A model generated the notes under the pieces. That model did not search any database. It saw only the letters and a program-made list of their open reading frames with translations, and was not told the origin of the DNA. This document shows, piece by piece, positions 53,455 through 61,602 of a stretch of 64,000 nucleotides of DNA. This DNA is from Bradyrhizobium erythrophlei (GTDB lineage: Bacteria > Pseudomonadota > Alphaproteobacteria > Rhizobiales > Xanthobacteraceae). The stretch is taken from positions 8,026,001-8,090,000 of the forward strand of contig NZ_LT670817.1 of the NCBI RefSeq assembly GCF_900129425.1, read 5' to 3'. The position numbers and the translations under genes are program-made. Numbering within the stretch: the first letter of the stretch is position 1; each line of letters opens with the position of its first letter.

Positions 53455-55080
53455 TCACCCCGCCGCGGCGAAACTCTCCGCGCGCGCCATCGCCCAGGCC
53501 TCGCGGAAGCGAGGGTCGCTGGTGCCGTCGATCAGTTCGCCCGGGCGCAGCGGCGGATAAAGCTGGGCGAACGATCGCACCTCGGTAATAGAAGTCCGCT
53601 GCGAGAAATGGATCGGGCGGATCTGTTGCGGATGTTCGAGCCCTGCCGCGGCGATAAGTTCGGCCAGCGCATGCAGGGTGGCGTGATGATAATTGTAGAC
53701 CCGTTCAATCTTGTGCGGCACCACCAGCGCGCGAGCGCGGGTCGGATCCTGCGTGGTCACGCCGGTCGGGCATCGATCGGTATGGCAACTCAGTGACTGG
53801 ATGCAGCCCAGCGAGAACATGAAGCCGCGCGCTGAATTGCACCAGTCGGCGCCGATCGCCATGGCGCGCGCCATATCGAATGCGGTCGCTATCTTCCCGG
53901 CGGCGCCGATCCGGATGCGGTCGCGCGCGTTGATGCCGACCAGCGCGTTGTGGACGAAACTGACCCCCTCGCGCATCGGCATGCCCAAATGATCCATGAA
54001 TTCCAGCGGGGCTGCGCCGGTGCCGCCTTCGTTGCCGTCGACGACGATAAAATCCGGATAGATTCCGGTCTCCAGCATCGCCTTGCAGATCGCCAGAAAT
54101 TCCCAGGGATGCCCGATGCAAAGCTTGAATCCGGCGGGCTTGCCGCCGGACAGCCGCCGCATCTCGCCGATGAAGGCCATCATCTCAAGCGGCGTCGAGA
54201 ACGCCCGGTGGGTCGCCGGCGAGATGCAGTCCTCGTCCATGGCGACGCCTCTGATCCTGGAAATCTCCGCGGACACCTTGGCCGCCGGCAGCACGCCGCC
54301 ATGTCCGGGCTTGGCGCCCTGGCTGATCTTGAGTTCGACCATCTTGATCTGATCGTCAGTGGCGACGCGCGCGAATTCCTCCGGATTGAACGAGCCGTCG
54401 CGGTTGCGACAACCGAAATATCCGGAACCGATCTCCCAGATCAGATCGCCGCCGTTCTCGCGGTGATAGGGACTGACTCCGCCCTCGCCGGTGTCATGCG
54501 CGAAGCCGCCCTTCTTGGCGCCCGCGTTCAATGCGCGCACCGCGTTGGGACTAAGCGCGCCAAAACTCATCGCCGAGATGTTGAAGACCGACGCCGAATA
54601 CGGCTTGGCGCAATCCGGCCCGCCGACGGTGACGCGAAATTGCTCGTCGGCGCGAGGCTTCGGCGCCACCGAATGGTGCATCCACTCATAGCCCTCGCGA
54701 TAGACATCCTCCTGGGTGCCGAACGGACGTTTGTCGAGCACCATCTTCGCACGCTGATAAACCAGCGCGCGAGTGTCGCGGGAAAACGGCATGCCGTCCT
54801 TCTCGCTCTCGAAGAAATACTGCCGCATCTCCGGCCTGATCTCTTCGAGCAGGAACCGGATATGCGCCGAGATCGGATAGTTGCGCAGAACCGCGTGGCC
54901 CTTTTGCGTAAGGTCGCGAATGCCGAGCAGCGTAAGGGCGCCGAAGATGCAGATCGGAATCACGACAAGCTTGAGCGCCTTGTGATCGACGATCCCGATG
55001 CCGAGCAGCAGCCCCGTGACGACGGCGCAAATCGTCAGAACGATGAAACGTGGCGAGAACGGAAGCAGCAGCGTTTCCAT
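53455..55080 (-). CDS. FMN-binding glutamate-synthase-family protein, membrane-anchored
   Basis: 541 residues. Two N-terminal spans (FIVLTICAVVTGLLLGIGIV; LVVIPICIFGALTLLGI) precede a GltS FMN-binding barrel (residues about 130-510): NISAMSFGALSPNAVRALNA, HDTGEGGVSPYHRENGGDLI, KISQGAKPGHGGVLPA, FIVVDGNEGGTGAAPLEFMD, and an iron-sulfur-like cysteine cluster CIQSLSCHTDRCPTGV. It lacks the amidotransferase domain of GltB, so glutamate synthase activity with glutamine is unlikely alone. This orphan form is common in Proteobacteria; true reaction unknown. Convergent with the ABC operon. Confidence 0.92.
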   Translation of the reverse strand: METLLLPFSPRFIVLTICAVVTGLLLGIGIVDHKALKLVVIPICIFGALTLLGIRDLTQKGHAVLRNYPISAHIRFLLEEIRPEMRQYFFESEKDGMPFSRDTRALVYQRAKMVLDKRPFGTQEDVYREGYEWMHHSVAPKPRADEQFRVTVGGPDCAKPYSASVFNISAMSFGALSPNAVRALNAGAKKGGFAHDTGEGGVSPYHRENGGDLIWEIGSGYFGCRNRDGSFNPEEFARVATDDQIKMVELKISQGAKPGHGGVLPAAKVSAEISRIRGVAMDEDCISPATHRAFSTPLEMMAFIGEMRRLSGGKPAGFKLCIGHPWEFLAICKAMLETGIYPDFIVVDGNEGGTGAAPLEFMDHLGMPMREGVSFVHNALVGINARDRIRIGAAGKIATAFDMARAMAIGADWCNSARGFMFSLGCIQSLSCHTDRCPTGVTTQDPTRARALVVPHKIERVYNYHHATLHALAELIAAAGLEHPQQIRPIHFSQRTSITEVRSFAQLYPPLRPGELIDGTSDPRFREAWAMARAESFAAAG

Positions 55081-55326
55081 GGTACCCCTCGGGCAGATTC
55101 TGCCGTATTATTCTTGTCGGCTGCAGCCTGATCCAACTATCAGAACAATGCTGTACACGATATCGGGCGATACCGGTCGTGGATATGACAAGGTGTCTCG
55201 GACGGCGGATCGCCGCCGAGGCTACCGAATTATCCGGCGGACAATCAATCCGTCCCGCGGCCGGCCGATACCGCCGCTCATGGGTCATTTTGCACTGCAA
55301 CCAGGCTCAACGGAGCCTTTGACGGG

Positions 55327-56199
55327 TCAGTGGCTGTGCAGGCGCATCCCGTCGGGAATCCCGCTTTTCTCGAGGCCGTTCTGCGCCAGCCACCTATCGG
55401 TGCTCTCGATGGCACGCTCGATATGATCGGCCGTTCGCGAGAAGTCGTAGGGCGATCCCACCAGCGGGCACAATGGCGGCACCACGAAGTATTCGATGCC
55501 GGGGTCGAGACCCTCCAGGTCGCTCACCAGCTGCCGCGCGATCAGGAGCGTCAGCGCATGCAGCGCATTGCCGACCGCGCCCACCGGCGGGGTGTGGGTG
55601 GCGCAGGCGTAGCCCGTCGGCAGAATGATCAGTCGGGTTGCGCCCTTGTCGACCGCGACCCTGACCGGCGTGTTGGCGGCGATCGCGCCATCGGCCAGAT
55701 AGAAATCCTTGTAGCGGACGGGCGCGAACGCGCCGGGGATCGCGGTCGAGGCGATGATCGCCTGCGCCGCCGGGCCCTCCGACAACACAACGCTGTCGCC
55801 CGAGACGATATCGGTGGCGACGACATGGAGCGGCAGCTCCGCATCCTGCAGGTTGCGGTAGGGCAGATGGTCGTCGATCAGTTTCTGGATTCCGTCGTGG
55901 GGAATCAGGAAATCCCGGCGCCAGATGAACCCCAGCATGGTGCGCCAGGTGACCGGGAAAACATCGTGCCGCTGCAACCCGCGCCAGATGGTTTCCAGCT
56001 GCAGCACGCCCTTCAGGGTGGGATCGCCCGCATAATAGGCCCCGTTGAGCGCGCCGACGCTGGAGCCGACCACCATATCCGCCGATACGCCGTGGGCGGC
56101 GAGCGAGTGCATCATGCCGACCTGAATGGCGCCAAAGCTACCCCCGCCCGCGAAGACAAAGGCCGTTTTCGCAGGGCCGGCATGGTTGGATAGGGACAA
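55327..56199 (-). CDS. Patatin-like phospholipase (RssA-like)
   Basis: 290 residues. Oxyanion loop GGGSFGAIQVGMM, nucleophile VGSSVGALNG, and the catalytic Asp in LADGAIAANTPV. The short form and sequence are of the RssA/YlbK group of bacterial patatins rather than the CapV type at 5017. Cytosolic or membrane-associated lipase; substrate unknown. Not in an obvious operon. Confidence 0.9.
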   Translation of the reverse strand: MSLSNHAGPAKTAFVFAGGGSFGAIQVGMMHSLAAHGVSADMVVGSSVGALNGAYYAGDPTLKGVLQLETIWRGLQRHDVFPVTWRTMLGFIWRRDFLIPHDGIQKLIDDHLPYRNLQDAELPLHVVATDIVSGDSVVLSEGPAAQAIIASTAIPGAFAPVRYKDFYLADGAIAANTPVRVAVDKGATRLIILPTGYACATHTPPVGAVGNALHALTLLIARQLVSDLEGLDPGIEYFVVPPLCPLVGSPYDFSRTADHIERAIESTDRWLAQNGLEKSGIPDGMRLHSH

Positions 56200-56302
56200 A
56201 GCCTCTGGAGCTCCCCGGTCTCGAGGCGAAAGGCCACGCGACGCTCGGCGCCGTTATAGCAGCCGAAAACGGGGGGACGCCATCAACATTGGTTGTGATA
56301 AT

Positions 56303-56428
56303 CGTCATTCCGGGACGGTCCGAAGGACCAGACCTCAGATGTGCAACTGCACGTCGGGGAATCTCGAGATTCCCCGATGCGCAATCGCGCATCTGAGGTT
56401 CGCGTCTTCGACGCGCCCCGGAATGACG
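56303..56428. repeat. Long intergenic inverted repeat (CGTCATTCCGGG type)
   Basis: Outer arms CGTCATTCCGGGACG (56303-56317) and CGCCCCGGAATGACG (56414-56428), inner arms CCTCAGATG and CATCTGAGG, and a central GGGGAATCTCGAGATTCCCC. About 126 bp, a family dispersed between genes in Bradyrhizobium/Rhodopseudomonas genomes. Between two minus-strand genes. Confidence 0.75.
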
Positions 56429-56445
56429 GCCTGAGGGGAACGGCT

Positions 56446-57219
56446 TCAGCGTTCGACGAACGCCTTCTCGATCACAAAATGGCCGGGCTCGCTGTGGCTG
56501 CCTTCGAGAAAGCCGCGCGCCTCGAACATCTGGCGTAGCTCTTCCAGCATCCCCGGACTGCCGCACATCATGATCCGGTCGAACTCGATATCCAGCGGCG
56601 GCTGGCCGATATCGTTGAACAGCTGCTCCGAGGTGATCAGATCGGTGATGCGGCCGCGGTTGCGGAACGGCTCGCGGGTCACGGTCGGGTAATACACCAG
56701 CTTCTCGGTCAGCAGCGGCCCGAACAATTCGTCGTCGCGCAGCTTCGCCACCAGCTCCTCGCCATAGGCCAGTTCGGAAACCTGCCGGCAGCCGTGAACC
56801 AGAACGATGGTTTCATATCGCTCGTAGACCTCGGGGTCCTTGATCAGGCTCGCAAACGGCGCCAGACCCGTCCCGGTCGACAGCAATAATAGCCGCTTGC
56901 CCGGGATCAGATTGTCGGTGATCAGCGTGCCGGTCGCCTTGCGCCCGACCAGGATAGTGTCGCCCTCCTTGATCTTCTGCAGCCGCGATGTCAGCGGCCC
57001 GTCGGCGACCTTGATCGAGAAGAATTCCAGCGCCTCCTCATGATTGGCGCTCGCCATGCTGTAGGCGCGCAGCAGCGGCCGGCCATCGACTTCCAGCCCG
57101 ATCATCGCGAACTGACCGTTGAGGAAGCGAAAGCCGGAATTGCGGGTGGCGGTGAAGCTGAAAAGCGTATCGGTCCAGTGCCGGACGGAAAGAACTTTCT
57201 CTCGATGAAATGCGCTCAT
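56446..57219 (-). CDS. fpr: Ferredoxin-NADP reductase
   Basis: 257 residues from ATG 57219; the frame above it is not coding. FAD site RAYSMAS, NADP site STGTGLAPFAS and VHGCRQVSELAY, C-terminal MMCGSPGMLEELRQMFEARG with the usual short end (FVIEKAFVER). It moves electrons between NADPH and ferredoxin or flavodoxin, often in oxidative-stress responses. Complete; single gene. Confidence 0.93.
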   Translation of the reverse strand: MSAFHREKVLSVRHWTDTLFSFTATRNSGFRFLNGQFAMIGLEVDGRPLLRAYSMASANHEEALEFFSIKVADGPLTSRLQKIKEGDTILVGRKATGTLITDNLIPGKRLLLLSTGTGLAPFASLIKDPEVYERYETIVLVHGCRQVSELAYGEELVAKLRDDELFGPLLTEKLVYYPTVTREPFRNRGRITDLITSEQLFNDIGQPPLDIEFDRIMMCGSPGMLEELRQMFEARGFLEGSHSEPGHFVIEKAFVER

Positions 57220-57520
57220 GTGTTTTGGTTTACCCTGACGTCTTGATGTAGAATGATCGAGTTGTCCGGCCCCCGACGAGGCGAAAACCCCTGCAGTGAT
57301 TGACGATTTAGCGTGTGACCTACCCCAGTCCCAGAGATAGTCAACCTGTGCTGACGCGCAACTGAGGGTGCAAAATCGCAACCGATCGCTTGCACAAAAT
57401 GATTTCCCTGCGATCCATTCGCACACCCATTGGCCGCGCAATTAACTTGCTGAAGCCGGCCTTGTCGTTGCAGTTAATTGCGCCACCGGACGAAAATTTC
57501 GTTAAGAGGTAAAAACCAAA
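57220..57520. other. Divergent promoter region
   Basis: Lies between fpr (minus) and the ATP-grasp gene (plus); AT-richer than average. No further gene; exact promoters not resolved. Confidence 0.4.
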
Positions 57521-58555
57521 TTGGAATGCCAGATCGCCGGAAATTGCATGCGAGATCTCAGGGAATTTCGGGCGGGAAAGCCGCGCTCCTATCCGGACCA
57601 AACGGTCTATGCGGAATATGCCTGCGCTGAATCCGGCCTGGTGTTTCGAGACCTCGATGGCGGAACCGGGCTCCTGTTCAGCGTCGCTTCCCGGGCCAAA
57701 CGCATCCATTTCGGCGCCGGGCGGGGCTCGTGGTACCCGCAAAACAACGCCACCGCCGCGAGGCTGGCCTCGGACAAATACTTCACCAGCCTCATTCTTG
57801 AAGACGCCGGCGTGGCCACGCTCGGCGGTGAATATTTCTTCCTGCACGAGCGGCATCGCGCCCATCGGCCCGCGGGTCATGAGTGCGAAGACGCGCTCCG
57901 GTATTTCACAACACTGGGAGCAACGGCCTTCGTCAAACCGCTGTCGGGATCGCGCGGCGATTTTGCGCAAGTCGTCGATGGCGAAGCCTCGCTGCTGCGA
58001 TATCTCGGCGAGGTTTCGAAGTACTACGATTCGATTCTGATGCAGAAGGTGGCCTCCGGAACCGAATACAGGGTCTTTCTGCTCGATGACGAGGTCGTCT
58101 ATACCGCGCGGAAATATCCGCCCGCGGTCGTCGGCGATGGCGTGCGCTCCATCCGCGAACTCCTGACCGCCCATAACACGGCTTTGCAAGCCCGCGGCCT
58201 TTCGCCGGTGTCGTTGACCACCGACAACGCCACAACGCTCGACGCCGTGCTTCCCAAGGGCGAGCGTTGGGAAATTCCCGGGCGGATGAACCTGAGCGCG
58301 GGCGGGATGATGGTGCTCGAAGGCCCTCGTTCCGATGCCGCGCTGACGCTGGCGAGGAAGGCCGCCCGCGCGCTCGATCTCCGTGTCGCCGCGGTGGACC
58401 TGTTTGCCGATGGCGACGGAGATCAGCAGGCGATCCGCGTCATAGAAGTGAACGCCAACCCGTCGATCCGACTATTGGAAGAATCCAACCGAAGCGACCT
58501 GATCCTGAAAATCTGGCATCACACTTTTTCGGCGACGGGATTGCTCGGTGTTTGA
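57521..58555 (+). CDS. ATP-grasp ligase, cyanophycin-synthetase-like
   Basis: 344 residues from TTG 57521 (AGAGG 10 bases upstream); ATG 57548 is possible. ATP-grasp core: ASDKYFTSLILEDAGVATLG, TAFVKPLSGSRGDFAQVV, the GTEYRVFLLDDEVVYTARKY segment, PAVVGDGVRSIRELLTAHN as in CphA, and the metal site RVIEVNANPSIRLLE. The N-terminal 70 residues lack the CphA primer-binding domain. Such enzymes join a carboxylate to an amine by an acyl phosphate. Its stop overlaps the start of a Mur-ligase gene by 8 bases, so the pair has the two catalytic halves of CphA as separate proteins. Confidence 0.85.
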   Translation: MECQIAGNCMRDLREFRAGKPRSYPDQTVYAEYACAESGLVFRDLDGGTGLLFSVASRAKRIHFGAGRGSWYPQNNATAARLASDKYFTSLILEDAGVATLGGEYFFLHERHRAHRPAGHECEDALRYFTTLGATAFVKPLSGSRGDFAQVVDGEASLLRYLGEVSKYYDSILMQKVASGTEYRVFLLDDEVVYTARKYPPAVVGDGVRSIRELLTAHNTALQARGLSPVSLTTDNATTLDAVLPKGERWEIPGRMNLSAGGMMVLEGPRSDAALTLARKAARALDLRVAAVDLFADGDGDQQAIRVIEVNANPSIRLLEESNRSDLILKIWHHTFSATGLLGV

Positions 58556-59864
58556 TCTTCCAAAATACGGCGACGGCGTTTGCCTGGCGCGGATGGCGGA
58601 ACTCCTCGACGCCCTCGCGGTGGACCGCGCCAGGCTCTCACGCAATTCGATTGTTGTGACGGGCTCCAATGGCAAAGGCAGTACGGCTGCGTTCTGCGCG
58701 AGCATCGGCCGCGCCTGCGGCTTGCGCACGGGATTGTTCACCTCGCCGCATTTGCGTGTCTTCAACGAGCGCTTCCAGATCGACGGCGCTTCGATCGGTG
58801 ACGACGACCTGGCGCGGCTGAAGTCGCGGATCGAAACCGCGATCGCCGCAATCTCGCAGCGCCGCGGCGAAAGATTCGGAAGTTTCGAGGCCCTGTTCGC
58901 GCTGGCCTGCCTGTATTTCCAGGAACGGAATTGCGATTTCGCGGTGTTCGAGGCCGGCATCGGCGGCCGCTACGACCCAGTGCGCCTGGTCGGTGCGCGC
59001 GCGACCTGCGTGACCTCGGTCGATTACGAGCATGTCGAGCTGCTCGGCAATTCGCTGGAACTGATTGTTTCCGACAAGAGCGACGCCTGTGCATCCGAAG
59101 GCACCGTCGTTTACGGCGAGAACTGCCGGGTCCTAAAACCGCATCTGATCGAATATAACCGCTATCGTAAAATCACCTCGCTGTTCGTCCGCGACGAGAT
59201 CGGCATCGGCGACGAAACCGCCGCCGCGACGGGACAGCGGTTCGATTTCCAGTTCGGCGCTTGCGCGTTTCGAGCGCTGGAGATGAGCCTGCTGGGTGCG
59301 TTTCAATTCAACAATGCCGCCATCGCCGTCGCCCTGTTCCTGCTGTGGCTGCGGCAGACGCGCCCCGGAGAAGTTCCTGCCGGCATCGAGGCGGCGGTAC
59401 GATCGGGACTGCGCGATGCACGCTGGCCCGGCCGCCTCGAGGTCATCGAACAGGACCCGCTCACGGTTGTCGACGTCGGCCACACCCCCGACGGCATCCG
59501 GCAATCGCTTGCAAGCCTGCAGGCGATTTACGGGGCAGAGGGCTGGATTCTGGTGGTCGGCGTTTCCCGCGACAAGAAGGCTGGCGAGATCGTGGGTGCG
59601 CTGGCGCCCTCCTTCGGCACGATCATTTGCACCATGGCGCACCACAAGGGCGCGGATGCGGATGACATCGCCGCCGCGGCGCGCCAGGCCAATCCGCGAG
59701 CCAAGGTTCGCGTCGCAGCCACCGTCGAGGATGCTGTCGCCGTTAGCCGCAAGCTTGCCGCGGCGGGAAGTCGAAAAATCTATGTGGCCGGCGGATTATT
59801 CCTCGCGATCGAATACGCCGTTGTCGCCAGCGGCGGCCGCGCGCAGGACCTGAATTTTTTCTGA
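58548..59864 (+). CDS. Mur ligase / FolC-like amide ligase
   Basis: 438 residues, GTG start. P-loop VVTGSNGKGSTAAFC (39-46 core), FTSPHLRVFNERFQIDG, EAGIGGRYDPVR, SVDYEHVELLGNSLELIVSD, and the C-terminal ligase domain with VDVGHTPDGIRQSLASL and VGVSRDKKAGEIV. FolC (folylpolyglutamate synthase) is the closest classic enzyme and similar in length, but the neighbour is an ATP-grasp enzyme rather than accD or another folate gene. It could add an amino acid to a product of the upstream ligase. Translationally coupled (8-bp overlap). Confidence 0.85.
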   Translation: MFDLPKYGDGVCLARMAELLDALAVDRARLSRNSIVVTGSNGKGSTAAFCASIGRACGLRTGLFTSPHLRVFNERFQIDGASIGDDDLARLKSRIETAIAAISQRRGERFGSFEALFALACLYFQERNCDFAVFEAGIGGRYDPVRLVGARATCVTSVDYEHVELLGNSLELIVSDKSDACASEGTVVYGENCRVLKPHLIEYNRYRKITSLFVRDEIGIGDETAAATGQRFDFQFGACAFRALEMSLLGAFQFNNAAIAVALFLLWLRQTRPGEVPAGIEAAVRSGLRDARWPGRLEVIEQDPLTVVDVGHTPDGIRQSLASLQAIYGAEGWILVVGVSRDKKAGEIVGALAPSFGTIICTMAHHKGADADDIAAAARQANPRAKVRVAATVEDAVAVSRKLAAAGSRKIYVAGGLFLAIEYAVVASGGRAQDLNFF

Positions 59865-59940
59865 AGCGGCGGCGAGCCCTCCCCCGTTAACGGCTCATTA
59901 ACCATAGCCGAACGATGGTTCCGCAAGCTGGGAGGAACGC

Positions 59941-60201
59941 ATGACCGATATATCATCCGTGGCATCGTCGGCAGCCGCCATGATCACAAAGCCGATAGCC
60001 GAGCTCAACAAGGCCGCGAGTGCGGCAACGACGAGCTTCGCCACCACTCTGTCCAAGGTGCAAACCGCGGTCGGCATCAAACCGAAGACGGGCTTTGTGG
60101 CCGGTCCGACCTACGAGGCGGGTACATTACTCGGTCAGACCAAGGCCGCGTTCAACAACTCCCTCAGCGCCACCAAATCCGCGCTCGGCATCAAGCCGTA
60201 A
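59941..60201 (+). CDS. Small Ala/Lys-rich repeat protein
   Basis: 86 residues, AGGA site 4 bases before ATG. It is helical and low-complexity, with a repeated (T/S)-x-x-K-(V/S)-(Q/A)-x-A-(V/L)-G-I-K-P ending: LSKVQTAVGIKPKTGFVAGP and LSATKSALGIKP. It follows the two ligase genes by 76 bp on the same strand and could be a partner or substrate, or be unrelated. Family unknown to me. Confidence 0.6.
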   Translation: MTDISSVASSAAAMITKPIAELNKAASAATTSFATTLSKVQTAVGIKPKTGFVAGPTYEAGTLLGQTKAAFNNSLSATKSALGIKP

Positions 60202-60216
60202 GAAACGCCGGGGTGC

Positions 60217-60498
60217 TCAGCGACGCGGTGATCCGGCAGGAGTTGCTGAAGGTGCAGGTGCCGCTTCTACTGCGGGTGCTGCGTAATAGGGGTTGTTGAA
60301 GCAAAGCGCGGCCACGCCGCCTTGGGTCCCTGCCTTGCACTGCTCCATTGACGTGAAAAAGCACTCGATGCGGCTGCCATCCGATCCGTACACTTCCATG
60401 CAAACAGGATAGTGCGGATCGTACCTTTGAGCCCATGCCGGCGATACGGCGAAAATCATTCCTGTCCCAAGGATCAGCCAAACTAGCCCGCGCATCAT
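60217..60498 (-). CDS. DUF3551 small secreted protein
   Basis: 93 residues. Signal peptide MMRGLVWLILGTGMIFAVSP up to AWAQ, then the DUF3551 form RYDPHYPVCMEVYGSDGSRI, ECFFTSMEQCKAGTQGGVAA, LCFNNPYYA with four conserved Cys. A family largely confined to Bradyrhizobium and relatives; function unknown. Tail is Ala/Pro-rich. Confidence 0.88.
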   Translation of the reverse strand: MMRGLVWLILGTGMIFAVSPAWAQRYDPHYPVCMEVYGSDGSRIECFFTSMEQCKAGTQGGVAALCFNNPYYAAPAVEAAPAPSATPAGSPRR

Positions 60499-60660
60499 CC
60501 CCCCCCGTCGCAGCCTGGATATCTCATCGAATACAGTCAGCGGCGTCAGGACAAGTTACAAAACGACAATCAATCGTTGGATGCGGCTACTCGGCGGCTA
60601 CCCGAACAAACCAAATGGGCGATGATGCTTCTCGGCTTCGCCGGCGCTGGCCTCATGGCC

Positions 60661-61590
60661 CTAATTGCTCGCACCCTCGGTGTCGTCGAGCGCCTTGAAG
60701 GCGTCCTCGAGTTGGGGCGAGATCGCGACATTCAGCTTCTCGCCGGTCGGCAGGCGGGAGACGAACCACTTGTTGTAGAGCGGAATCAGGTCGTGATTCG
60801 TGCCCAGCTTGCGGAAGGCCCGCTCCACCGCGGCGGCCAGCTGCGGCTCGCCCTTGCGGAACATGATGCCGTAGGGATCGTAGGACAGATAATCGCCGGT
60901 GACGTGAAACTTGTCCTGCGACTTGTGCCGCGCGATCAGGCCGTAGAGCAGGATGTCGTCGGTCGCGAACGCATCGGCCTTGCCGTCCACCAGCATCTGG
61001 TAGGATTGCTCGTGATCCGGCGCGACCACGATGGTGAGGCCGAGCGCGAACTTCTTGTCGACGGCGTGCATCGCCTGCTCGTTGGTGGTGCCTTTGGTCA
61101 CCACCACGGTCTTGCCCTGCAGATCCCTCGGCGCCGAGATACCAGAGGTTTTCGGCACCATCAGCTTGGTGCCGGCGACGAACATCAGCGGCGAGAACGC
61201 CACCTGCTTCGCCCGCTCCGCGTTCGCCGTGGTCGATCCGCATTCGAGGTCGATCTTGTTCTGCACCACAGCCGGAATGCGGTCATCCGAGGTGACCTTG
61301 ACGTAGTCGATCTTCAGGTTGGGCTCGTCGACTGCGACACCGATCTCATCGACCACGGCCTCGCAGAGTTCCAGGCTGTAGCCGATCGGCCGGTTGGCCT
61401 GATCGAGAAACGAAAACGGCGGCGAACTTTCGCGATAGCCCAGGCGCACGACATGGGTGTTCTTGATATTGGCGAGCGTCGGGCTCAGCCCTTCGCTGCC
61501 GCTGGTCTGGGCTCCGGCGGACCTCGCCAGCAGACAGGCCGCCAGCAGCAGTCCGCCGGCCAGGGACGATCTTGCCAGGGTTTGGCGCAT
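60661..61590 (-). CDS. Amino-acid periplasmic binding protein (GltI-like)
   Basis: 309 residues. Signal peptide about 1-27 (LAGGLLLAACLLARSAGAQT). Solute-binding family 3: VVRLGYRESSPPFSFLD, IGYSLELCEAVVDEI, VDGKADAFATDDILLYGLIA, YDPYGIMFRKGEPQLAAAV and PLYNKWF. The length and motifs fit the glutamate/aspartate binders of ABC systems. It starts 12 bp after the stop of a glutamate/dicarboxylate symporter gene and no ABC permease or ATPase is next to it. Confidence 0.92.
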   Translation of the reverse strand: MRQTLARSSLAGGLLLAACLLARSAGAQTSGSEGLSPTLANIKNTHVVRLGYRESSPPFSFLDQANRPIGYSLELCEAVVDEIGVAVDEPNLKIDYVKVTSDDRIPAVVQNKIDLECGSTTANAERAKQVAFSPLMFVAGTKLMVPKTSGISAPRDLQGKTVVVTKGTTNEQAMHAVDKKFALGLTIVVAPDHEQSYQMLVDGKADAFATDDILLYGLIARHKSQDKFHVTGDYLSYDPYGIMFRKGEPQLAAAVERAFRKLGTNHDLIPLYNKWFVSRLPTGEKLNVAISPQLEDAFKALDDTEGASN

Positions 61591-61602
61591 GGATCGCTCC
61601 CG

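Noticed and set aside
53950..55131. 393-residue plus-strand frame
   Set aside because: Antisense to the FMN-binding glutamate-synthase-like gene, which has all its motifs.
55330..56193. 287-residue plus-strand frame
   Set aside because: Antisense to the patatin gene at 55327-56199.
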